Assembly: GCA_026389415.1 (NCBI GenBank) | Contig: JAPLHX010000192.1 | Span: 1 to 25,557 of the forward strand | Direction: 5' to 3' | Source of the DNA: Coprothermobacterota bacterium | GTDB taxonomy: Bacteria > Caldisericota > JANLFM01 | Length of the DNA stretch: 25,557 nt | Shown: piece after piece, positions 7,641-13,925 of the stretch | Numbering within the stretch: the stretch's first letter is position 1 | How the letters are laid out: each line of letters opens with the position of its first letter | Translations under genes and position numbers: made by a program | The notes under the pieces: generated by a model | Told to the model about the DNA's origin: nothing | What the model saw: only the letters and a program-made list of their open reading frames with translations | The model's database searches: none

Positions 7641-8804
7641 TCATGGTGTAGGAAAGCCGGGGAAGAGCAATTGGGCCAGCTTGAGGAAAATGAAGGCTGC
7701 CTCGCTGGAATCGTTGGTAGAGAGGTTGGCCAGCACGGTAATCGTGGCATCGGCCGAGGGCAAATATCCCATAAAGCTATTGTAGCCAAAGATAGCTCCG
7801 GTATGGCCAATAAAGCCTCCTAGCGAGAAAATACCTAAACCGTATTGAACATTCCAGCGCTCCTGGCCGGGAACCGGCACCCACTGCAACTGCTCCTTGT
7901 GCATTTCTACGCTGAGCAAGCCGCCTTTACCCAACGCTTTCACCCAATCCTTGAGATCGTCCAGGGTGGAGATCATGGCTCCGCCCGTCCAGGGAACGGA
8001 TGGGTCAGAGAGGGTTATGTCTTTGTAGGTGGTACCGCTGGCCGTGTTCTGCAGACGATAGCCATGCGCAAAAGGTAAGGGCATGGCCGGAGTGGTGGGG
8101 AAGCTCGTCTCATCCAAGCCCAACGGGACCAGGATGTTTTTTGTGATTTCTTCCTCTACCTGGTTGCCGGTGGCCTTCTCCAGGATCATCCCCAACAGGG
8201 TGTAGTTCGTGTCGGAGTAATGGTAGCCCTGACCTGGAAGAAAGTACGGTGGATGGGTAATAGCAAGTTCGACTTCCTGTTCCGGGGTCAGTGTTTCCAA
8301 AGGATGATCCGTGTAGGTTTGATTAAAGCCATCGTCTTCCGTGAAGCTGAAGATCCCAGAAGTCATATTCAGCAATTGGCGGATCGTGATACTGGATCCG
8401 TTGGGAAAATCAGGAATCCACTTGGATAAAGGATCATCCAGCTCCAGCTCGTCCTTGTCTGCAAGCTGCAAGATGCGGTTGGCGGTGAACGTCTTGGTGT
8501 TGCTGGCGATGCGGAAATGCATAGTGGGATCCATAAGCTCGCCGCTATCCAAGTTGGCCACTCCGGCAGCGTGAATCCACGTTCCCCGCCCTGGGATCCA
8601 GACACCTGCGATCACGCCGGGAATGAGGGATTGTGTCATCTGGTCCTTGACGATCTGAGCCATCTGCGTTTCCACTTCCGGTGGGAACCGATCCGTGGAA
8701 GGCGGGCTGGCAGGTGCAGTGCTACAAGCGACTAAGGTTAAGGCGGACATCAGAATGACTACTACGGTCAGGCCTCTCAAGTATTTAGCCTGCGCTATGT
8801 GCAT
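7641..8804 (-). CDS. serine hydrolase lipoprotein, beta-lactamase / D,D-peptidase (class C) fold
   Basis: A 387-residue member of the beta-lactamase-related serine hydrolases. The N-terminus is a lipoprotein signal with a lipobox ending LVAC (Cys27), so the protein should be anchored outside the membrane. Catalytic motifs are in order: SNTK (101-104, the SxxK nucleophile and general base), YSD (196-198, the YxN/YSN equivalent with Asp for Asn, seen in many relatives), and HTG (334-336, the KTG equivalent) inside GHTGAIFGYNS. Such proteins hydrolyse D-amino-acid peptides, esters or beta-lactams; substrate and resistance role cannot be assigned. A weak G-rich ribosome site precedes the ATG. It follows the SagB-like gene on the same strand after 72 bases. 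Confidence 0.88.
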   Translation of the reverse strand: MHIAQAKYLRGLTVVVILMSALTLVACSTAPASPPSTDRFPPEVETQMAQIVKDQMTQSLIPGVIAGVWIPGRGTWIHAAGVANLDSGELMDPTMHFRIASNTKTFTANRILQLADKDELELDDPLSKWIPDFPNGSSITIRQLLNMTSGIFSFTEDDGFNQTYTDHPLETLTPEQEVELAITHPPYFLPGQGYHYSDTNYTLLGMILEKATGNQVEEEITKNILVPLGLDETSFPTTPAMPLPFAHGYRLQNTASGTTYKDITLSDPSVPWTGGAMISTLDDLKDWVKALGKGGLLSVEMHKEQLQWVPVPGQERWNVQYGLGIFSLGGFIGHTGAIFGYNSFMGYLPSADATITVLANLSTNDSSEAAFIFLKLAQLLFPGFPTP

Positions 8805-8876
8805 TTTGGCCCCCCTATTCGTTGAAAGACTCTGTTCATCCTACTCCAACTCAACAAATCAGCCTGCGGCAGCATG

Positions 8877-9638
8877 TCAAGATAACGGAACTTTCCCTAC
8901 CGGAGCAAGATAGCAAACGAATTCCTCCGCCCCATCCAGACGTAGCAGGCTGTCTGTCAGTTCTTGATCGTAAGCTGCAATGGCACAGGTGCCGCAACCG
9001 ATGGCCTCGCAGGCCAAGTAGAGGTTTTGACAGATATGGCCTGCGTCCAAAGCGATCACCTTCACCGAAGCCGTGCTGTAGCGCCACTTGGTGCGATAGG
9101 GCAGCGCAGCCCAATAGAAGGTTACAGCTGATTTGCCAACGAATTCCTGCCCCTGACTGGCTTTTGTCATCTTTTCCGCCATCTCCACCTCGGAGAAAAG
9201 ATAAACTAGTTCATGCTCAAGTGGTAAGAACCGGTAGAAACCTTCCAGCAAGCTATCCACGTGCCGCACGCCCAGATAGGTCTCGAAAGGATGGCGTGAA
9301 CCAGCCGATGGCACCGTCCGAAAAGCGGTCGCCTCGTTCACTCGTTGGCGAAAACCTTGCGTAGCCCATAGCAGGAAAGACAGCTCGTTCAGAGTTAACG
9401 GTTTCTGGCTGAAACGGCGGTGACTCTTTCGATTGTGGATGGCCTGTTCAACGGAAACCGGCGAGATTCCCTGCCAGGTACCGGGTTTTGGCAGTGCATA
9501 AAGAGGTCCGTCCGGCGGAGGCGGCTTTTCCAAGGGCGGAGGAGGAAGACCTCGTTTTTGATCGGTTTGCGCGAAATCCAGCTGCTTACGCAGGGTGCCT
9601 TTCAGGAATCCGTGCAGTTCCTTTGGATCTTTATTCAT
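8877..9638 (-). CDS. SagB/ThcOx-family FMN oxidoreductase (nitroreductase fold)
   Basis: A 253-residue protein with the family landmarks: a proline-rich N-terminal arm (PPPPLEKPPPP), SVEQAIHNRKSHRRFSQKPL (62-81) with the FMN-contacting Arg/Ser segment, the TVPSAGSRHPFETYL motif (108-122), and the GHICQNLYLACEAIGCG helix (200-216). SagB/ThcOx enzymes oxidise azolines to azoles in RiPP pathways, but many stand-alone members of unknown function exist. No cyclodehydratase (YcaO) is present in the window. The ATG has GGAGG 6 bases upstream. It is the first gene of a probable three-gene minus-strand unit and diverges from the NHLP peptide and radical SAM pair across an ~800-base gap, so a shared role is possible but unproven. 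Confidence 0.87.
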   Translation of the reverse strand: MNKDPKELHGFLKGTLRKQLDFAQTDQKRGLPPPPLEKPPPPDGPLYALPKPGTWQGISPVSVEQAIHNRKSHRRFSQKPLTLNELSFLLWATQGFRQRVNEATAFRTVPSAGSRHPFETYLGVRHVDSLLEGFYRFLPLEHELVYLFSEVEMAEKMTKASQGQEFVGKSAVTFYWAALPYRTKWRYSTASVKVIALDAGHICQNLYLACEAIGCGTCAIAAYDQELTDSLLRLDGAEEFVCYLAPVGKVPLS

Positions 9639-9665
9639 GCCAACCTCCGATCGGATCTGTTTTTC

Positions 9666-9671
9666 ATTGTA
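9666..9671 (-). promoter_or_regulatory. candidate -10 element for the SagB-like gene
   Basis: On the minus strand TACAAT (5 of 6 consensus) lies about 28 bases before the ATG at 9638. This would put the transcription start near 9659 and leave a short leader containing the GGAGG site. No good -35 hexamer is seen. Confidence 0.3.
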
Positions 9672-9769
9672 CGCTTCTCGCGCATCAGGCAGCTAGCAGT
9701 TCCTTCCCCACATCGACCCGGGTCCACAAACGCCAAACAATCCCGAAAAATGCCCTAGCCCGAAAAGGA

Positions 9770-9922
9770 GAAAAGCCATCCCCTCGAGCCAGCCCCACCT
9801 TGGTGAAACACATCCTGCGCCAGCACGGATGTCCACCCGACTAGCGAGAGAAAGTCACGCAGACCGTACTGGAGCAGACCGAATTGCTGTGCAAAGAATG
9901 GGACTCTGAATTGAATGTGTAG
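9770..9922 (+). pseudogene. relic of the C-terminus of a type I restriction HsdR subunit
   Basis: Reading one frame gives LVKHILRQHGCPPD, then TAG (9842-9844), then REKVTQTVLEQTELLCKEW, ending at TAG 9920. This matches the C-terminal signature of HsdR proteins (roughly VKRILRKYGYPPDKQEKAxxTVLEQAELL), with the Lys codon after PPD replaced by a stop (AAG to TAG is a single base change). The preceding RAS-TLVK residues also resemble the RAxLRxLVK that leads into the motif. No hsdM, hsdS or upstream hsdR sequence remains, so this is a degraded remnant of a lost restriction system and marks the 9.6-10.4 kb gap as an old insertion/deletion site. Confidence 0.7.
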
Positions 9923-10270
9923 TTCCTCGGTGTCAGGTTCGACTTTCTGTCATTTCAGCAGCTTGTCCCGTACCCCTTGGATCGAGTCCGTCGGCCGGAG
10001 GATCTAGCTGAAGCGGTCCCGGTCACGGTTGGGGACCACGAGAAACGGATACGTAGGGAACGGAAAGCAAGGAAACCCAGAAAGACAAGCCTGGCCTCGC
10101 CCTGCCCCTATTTGGATGCAAAAAGGGAAAGATGACTCCCATCAGAATGCCGAGTTCCACCATCGACAAGGCCGGCTCAATGAAGGCCCTGCGTGTCTGA
10201 TGGACTGTGTTCGTTACCGCCCAAACCGTTCTGCTTTCCGCGCTCAGCGTGGCACGGTCCAACGTTTTGG
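9923..10270. other. intergenic region after the hsdR relic, no supported gene
   Basis: On the plus strand the frame of the hsdR relic stays open from 9923 to the TGA near 10130, with a very basic stretch around 10035-10085, but it has no start or ribosome site. On the minus strand a frame (10277-10023) encodes a hydrophobic patch. Neither is recognised. They are more likely decayed DNA than genes. Confidence 0.45.
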
Positions 10271-10299
10271 TTGACACGGAGTGAAGCCGGTTCTATAAA
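10271..10299 (+). promoter_or_regulatory. near-consensus sigma-A/sigma-70 promoter of the NHLP peptide operon
   Basis: A perfect TTGACA (10271-10276) and TATAAA (10294-10299, 5 of 6) are separated by exactly 17 bases. This is the best promoter in the window. Predicted start near 10306 gives a leader of about 140 bases before the ATG at 10446. It implies that the small peptide gene is strongly expressed by the housekeeping sigma factor. Confidence 0.8.
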
Positions 10300-10349
10300 T
10301 TGAAAAATGGAGTAAAATTCATTGTCACGCACACCACATGACCAAATCT

Positions 10350-10386
10350 GGCAACCTGTGCATCGGTGACGGCGGAGAAGGTTGCT
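10350..10386 (+). promoter_or_regulatory. hairpin in the mRNA leader of the NHLP peptide gene
   Basis: GGCAACCT (10350-10357) pairs with AGGTTGCT (10379-10386) over eight pairs, one of them G-U, around a 21-base loop. It lies inside the predicted 5' leader, upstream of the AGGAGG. It may be a regulatory or stabilising element. No known riboswitch was recognised. Confidence 0.35.
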
Positions 10387-10445
10387 GGAGAAATAAGCCA
10401 GTGTGTTTGCCATAACCGATCCATCACCAAAGGAGGAATCTGGAA

Positions 10446-10697
10446 ATGCAGAACCCATTGTTTGACGAGTTGCTTCTGGATGTCTACAGCGATATGGAAC
10501 TGAAACGGCGTTTTCTCGACGACCCGGCGAGCATATTAAGACAACGCGGTGTGGAAGTCCCAGACGGAGTGGAGTTGCGCGTGTTGGAAGATAGCCCCAC
10601 GGTACGACATATCGTGCTTCCCCATTTTCACGATGGTACACCAGCTTCTACCGAGGAGTTAGCCTCTCGCAAGAGCAAGATCATCCTCCCGCCATAG
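10446..10697 (+). CDS. NHLP-type leader peptide (nitrile-hydratase-like RiPP precursor candidate)
   Basis: An 83-residue peptide whose body matches the nitrile-hydratase-like leader (NHLP) of RiPP precursors such as proteusins. Residues 21-30 are RRFLDDPASI (the FxxDPxxxL helix), 32-42 RQRGVEVPDGV (the G-hydrophobic-x-hydrophobic-P turn) and 43-59 ELRVLEDSPTVRHIVLP (the VRVxEDTPxxxHLVLP strand pair). A short ASTEELA element (67-73) stands where leaders usually end in a double-glycine site. No Gly-Gly is present, and only about ten residues (RKSKIILPP) follow, so there is no conventional core. AGGAGG lies 9 bases before the ATG. The radical SAM gene follows at once. It is either a minimal precursor, a truncated one, or a leader-like carrier protein. 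Confidence 0.75.
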   Translation: MQNPLFDELLLDVYSDMELKRRFLDDPASILRQRGVEVPDGVELRVLEDSPTVRHIVLPHFHDGTPASTEELASRKSKIILPP

Positions 10698-12460
10698 GCG
10701 AAAACCCGTCCGAGCTTGGGCAGCCGGCAAAACGAAACGTCGTCCTGGCCGGACTTACTCCTTTTGAACAAGGACGGTATCGTTGGGCTGCTTTGGTTCC
10801 GGCAGCCTTGGTTTCTTATCTTCGTTCCCAGCCAGACCTAGCTTCTGAGCTTGCATTCGAATTTGAGGACTGCCGGGGCCAGCAATCCGATACGGACATT
10901 TTGCAGACCTTGACTGCCAGGAAGCCGTGGGTATTGGGTTGGTCCGTCTACACCTGGAATATTGGAAGAGTTCTGTCCCTGTGCCGCGCGCTGAAAGAGA
11001 AATGTCCGCAAACTCGAATTCTGCTGGGTGGCCCTCAAGTAAGCGATCGGGGCGTTACCGAAAATGTTTTGGCAGCAAATCCAGCGATTGATGGGATCAT
11101 TCGGGGTGAAGGCGAGCTTCCCTTGGCCACCTATTTGCGCTATCTGCTGTGGCCGGAAGATCATCCCCTTCCTTGTGGGTTCACCTTTCGTGCAGCAGAT
11201 GGACAGACCTCCTCAATCGAAGGAAACATGGTTTTGGCTGAATTGGGCGAGGCGAATGCCCCGCTCCTTTGCGGTGTACTGGACCCGGACAACCCACCCG
11301 GCCAGTTTTTTAGTCTGGAGAGCTATCGCGGTTGCCCCCGTGGCTGTAAGTTCTGCAGTTGGGGTCCGCGTCAGATCCGTCTTTTCCCATTGGAATTGGT
11401 GCTGAAACAGGTGGAAAAAGCCCTATCCAATCCCCAGACGATGGGTGGATTTATCGTGGACTCCGATTTCTTTCTTTTTCCCCGGCGTGCTGTAGCCATC
11501 TTGAGCCGGATCCACGACTTGGCACCGGATGGCGTCTGGTTCTTGGAAAGCGATCCGTCGCGAGTCACCGATGAGGCTATTGATTTATTGCGGGGAATGC
11601 CCAATGTCTTGCTCTGCTTCGGCTTGCAAAGCAGTAGCCCTCAAGTACTCGCCGCCGCGGGACGGCCAATCAATTTGGAGGATTTTCATCAGGCATTCGT
11701 TCGGGTACGGCAGGACGTGCCGAACCTACAAATTCATTTGGGGTTGATTTGTGGTCTTCCGGGTGAGACGTTAGAAAGCCACCTGAACTCCATGGAGTAC
11801 GCTCTTTCTCTCCAGCCAGCTTCCATTGCCTTCAACCTACTACAATTATTGCCAGGAACCCCGTATTTTCTTGAACCGGAACGGTTTGGCATTTTGCATG
11901 GCGGTTCGCCTGATTTTCTCTTTTTCGGCACAGAGCAAATGCCGCCCAAGGACCTCGATACCGCAATCCATTTGGGAGCTTTCATCCGATCCTGTTTTGA
12001 CTTTCCCATCCTGCGAGATTTTTTCCCTAACGCAGTCGCAAACGGGCTGTATTCTCCAGGAACAAGGCCGGTTGTTACAGCATACCGGCGTGTCCTGCAG
12101 CAAATGCTGGAGGCAGGGCTTCCCCGGGAATCATGTTCAACCACTGGTGGCCGCGAGTTTGACTTGTATAGCAAGATTCGTCGATGGCTAGCCCAGGCAG
12201 CTCACACCATCACGCTCTACCGGGCAGTTTTGGGCGATCCATTGATGATTTGGAAGCCAAACAAGCTTGCGGTGATGGAATTCCTTCTTGATGTAGAAAG
12301 CCGTTTCGTCTCGGACCAACTCCTCAGTGAAGTCCCGCCCTGGCACCTGAAACGAAGTCACATTTCCAGCGACCCATTCTTGCCGGGAGCCATAGAAGAG
12401 CGATATGGATTGGGAAAATCAGACTCGGAGGTTTCTCCTCCTTCGGCTTCTCCGATATAA
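10694..12460 (+). CDS. B12-binding radical SAM enzyme, candidate peptide maturase (start uncertain)
   Basis: A large radical SAM protein with an N-terminal cobalamin-binding Rossmann domain (LLGGPQVS and IIRGEGELP are typical) and a radical SAM core that opens with RGCPRGCKFCSWG. The three cluster cysteines are C214, C218 and C221 if counted from 10694. GLICGLPGET and FNLLQLLPGTP fit later core strands, and the C-terminal part resembles the DUF4080-type tail (tentative). Such enzymes perform C-methylation or related radical chemistry. There is no ATG, GTG or TTG in frame between the TAG at 10592 and a TTG at 10793, yet the first domain strand (NVVLAGL) lies before that TTG. The ATA at 10694 overlaps the precursor stop as ATAG and is proposed as a coupled start. 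The alternatives are CTG 10745, TTG 10793 or a sequence error. Confidence 0.85.
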   Translation: MGENPSELGQPAKRNVVLAGLTPFEQGRYRWAALVPAALVSYLRSQPDLASELAFEFEDCRGQQSDTDILQTLTARKPWVLGWSVYTWNIGRVLSLCRALKEKCPQTRILLGGPQVSDRGVTENVLAANPAIDGIIRGEGELPLATYLRYLLWPEDHPLPCGFTFRAADGQTSSIEGNMVLAELGEANAPLLCGVLDPDNPPGQFFSLESYRGCPRGCKFCSWGPRQIRLFPLELVLKQVEKALSNPQTMGGFIVDSDFFLFPRRAVAILSRIHDLAPDGVWFLESDPSRVTDEAIDLLRGMPNVLLCFGLQSSSPQVLAAAGRPINLEDFHQAFVRVRQDVPNLQIHLGLICGLPGETLESHLNSMEYALSLQPASIAFNLLQLLPGTPYFLEPERFGILHGGSPDFLFFGTEQMPPKDLDTAIHLGAFIRSCFDFPILRDFFPNAVANGLYSPGTRPVVTAYRRVLQQMLEAGLPRESCSTTGGREFDLYSKIRRWLAQAAHTITLYRAVLGDPLMIWKPNKLAVMEFLLDVESRFVSDQLLSEVPPWHLKRSHISSDPFLPGAIEERYGLGKSDSEVSPPSASPI

Positions 12461-12461
12461 T
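12456..12461 (+). promoter_or_regulatory. candidate -10 (TATAAT) overlapping the radical SAM stop codon
   Basis: A perfect TATAAT covers the TAA stop of the radical SAM gene. No convincing -35 hexamer lies 16-18 bases upstream (TTTCTC at best). If active it would start transcription near 12468, just before the GAGGTGA ribosome site of the small ORF at 12487. Confidence 0.35.
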
Positions 12462-12486
12462 AGAAAAACATTCAGAGGTGACCCTA

Positions 12487-12561
12487 ATGAAGAAGCGGAT
12501 GCAAGAGAGCAAAACCGATCGAAGAGAAGCTCCGGCGAGGATCGGAACAAATTCCAGATGA
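12487..12561 (+). CDS. small basic ORF, 24 residues, unknown
   Basis: ATG at 12487 is preceded by AGAGGTGA at a suitable distance and encodes a 24-residue, strongly charged peptide (starts MKKRMQESK, ends GTNSR) that stops 16 bases before the next gene start. I recognise no family. It may be a leader ORF for translational coupling to the downstream DUF6935-like gene or simply chance. Confidence 0.3.
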   Translation: MKKRMQESKTDRREAPARIGTNSR

Positions 12562-12577
12562 TGACGGAGAGGCAAAG

Positions 12578-13105
12578 ATGGCACAATTAGAACCGATCGT
12601 CCTGGATCAGAGGCCACAGACAGTTCTAGAATTCCGTGGGCTGCAAGAGTGATTTGCCCGTAAGCCGGAAGGCGGCGCGGCAGTATTCGTAACCGCCTTA
12701 TGGATGTTTTGCCTGGACCGTCCCCTCGGCGAAGAATGCTTGTTGCTTACCGTGGACGCAGACCGGATCGAACAAGTGATTGGGACGCATGGCAAACAGT
12801 TGCAAAGGATGTTGAAACTGCGGATCGAGGAACAGTTCACCGCTCAACCCTATCTGATTCGTTCTTACCTTGCAGGTGCCACATCCCAGAATGGATATCA
12901 GCCTTCTCATCCTTACACAATCACTTGTCTAGATAATCCGTTTAGCATTGATTCCACCGGCTTGAAGGTTAAGCTTTTCTTGGTCTGTGGTGGAGCCGAT
13001 TCCCCTCGTCCCATTACATTGCGCCGAGGTTGGGATGACTTCTGGCGGGCATTGGAATGGAGTAGCGTTGTGATGGGGATCAAGCCGTTACAGCAATCAC
13101 CCTAG
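12578..13105 (+). pseudogene. DUF6935-like protein interrupted by an in-frame TGA
   Basis: From ATG 12578 (GGAGAGG about 5 bases upstream) the frame runs 24 codons to a TGA at 12650-12652, then stays open to 13105. Across the stop the protein reads GLQE-stop-FARKPEGGAAVF, followed by family-like segments: LGEECLLLTVD, YLIRSYLAGATSQNGYQ, PYTITCLDNPF, LKVKLFLVCGGADSPRPIT and LRRGWDDFW. These resemble DUF6935, a Bacillota family of unknown function (about 175 residues, recognised from memory). A Trp codon (TGG) would fit the TGA position. The gene is therefore a recent pseudogene, read through, or misread at one base. Reinitiation at the internal ATG 12704 would lose the first 42 codons. Confidence 0.55.
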
Positions 13106-13162
13106 GGGATTCGACTTCCAGTTTTACCTTTCGAAGCAAGCGAAGGGAACGGCACGCGGATG

Positions 13163-13193
13163 TTGGCTGATGGGCCGACCCATGAGCTACAAT
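13163..13193 (+). promoter_or_regulatory. gpmA: candidate promoter of gpmA
   Basis: TTGGCT (13163-13168) and TACAAT (13188-13193) are spaced by 19 bases, with the expected start near 13200. This supports ATG 13245 over the earlier in-frame ATG at 13170, which would lie upstream of the transcript start. Confidence 0.35.
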
Positions 13194-13244
13194 CGGGCGA
13201 ACAGTGAATCGGATTTGACCCGTCCGATCACCCCGGAGGTCGTC

Positions 13245-13925
13245 ATGACTGAATTAGTTTTGTTGCGTCACGGTGAGAGTATTTGGAATATGGAAAACCG
13301 CTTTACCGGTTGGACGGATGTTGACTTGTCCTGCCAGGGAGTGGAGGAGGCTCGGCAATCCGGACGCACGTTAAGGGCGGAGGGTTACGAATTTAACCTG
13401 TGTTATACCTCTGTGTTGAAACGGGCGATTCGCACTCTCTGGTTAGCGCTGGAAGAAATGGACCGAATGTGGTTGCCGGTGATCAATGCCTGGCAGCTGA
13501 ACGAGCGCCACTATGGTGCCCTGCAAGGATTGAATAAGGCGGAAACCGCTGCCCGGTTCGGAGAGGAACAGGTCCAGATCTGGCGGCGCTCCTATGACAT
13601 TCGCCCACCGGCGTTGGAAAGTACCGACCCACGCTGGCCCGGCAAAGATCCCCGCTACGAAGGGTTGCGGCCGGAACAAGTGCCTCTCACCGAATGCCTG
13701 AAGGATACCGTGGAACGCTTTCTGCCGTATTGGCATGAGGTCATCATTCCGTCGATCCGCATTGGCCAACGCATACTGATCGTGGCTCATGGAAACAGTC
13801 TGCGTGCTCGATCCGGAAACGGTGGCCAAGGCAGCGATGTCGGTGGCCAACCAAGCGAAAGCAAAGCCTGCCTAACGAGTACTAGGGGACGGGTGGTGAC
13901 GCAAGCAAGCCGTAACGCTGCTTGA
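13245..13925 (+). CDS. gpmA: 2,3-bisphosphoglycerate-dependent phosphoglycerate mutase with internal deletion and frameshift
   Basis: Glycolytic interconversion of 3- and 2-phosphoglycerate. Residues 1-188 read as a normal GpmA: LLRHGES with catalytic His9, ENRFTGWTDVDLS, the NERHYGALQG loop with Glu87, and the second His182 in VAHGNSLRA. After residue 188 the frame leaves the family. One base out of phase, however, the DNA encodes VLDPETVAKAAMSVANQAKAKPA, ending at TAA 13873. This is the usual GpmA C-terminus (E. coli ends AAVANQGKAK). About 40 residues (the LVKYLD...YYLGD region) are therefore missing and the frame is shifted, so the current reading frame runs on to 13925. The start is ATG 13245 with GGAGGT 4 bases upstream. 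The lesion could be real or an assembly collapse. Confidence 0.85.
   Translation: MTELVLLRHGESIWNMENRFTGWTDVDLSCQGVEEARQSGRTLRAEGYEFNLCYTSVLKRAIRTLWLALEEMDRMWLPVINAWQLNERHYGALQGLNKAETAARFGEEQVQIWRRSYDIRPPALESTDPRWPGKDPRYEGLRPEQVPLTECLKDTVERFLPYWHEVIIPSIRIGQRILIVAHGNSLRARSGNGGQGSDVGGQPSESKACLTSTRGRVVTQASRNAA

Noticed and set aside
8822..9364. Plus-strand ORF of 180 residues opposite the SagB-like gene
   Set aside because: Low-complexity Pro/Arg/Ser-rich antisense shadow; the minus-strand frame carries the conserved motifs.
10023..10277. Minus-strand ORF (84 residues) with a hydrophobic segment just upstream of the NHLP promoter
   Set aside because: No recognised family and no ribosome site, and its start overlaps the strong promoter of the opposite strand; kept only as part of the gap description.
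10306..10445. Cobalamin riboswitch ahead of the B12-radical SAM operon
   Set aside because: The leader is too short and I see no B12-box pattern; only a simple stem is supported.
12650..12652. TGA read as selenocysteine
   Set aside because: No clear SECIS-like hairpin with the expected apical loop follows and the family is not a known selenoprotein; a Trp-to-stop change is simpler.
13116..13150. Hairpin CCTTTCG/CGAAGGG between the DUF6935-like gene and gpmA as a terminator
   Set aside because: The stem needs a G-U pair and no T-run follows on either strand.
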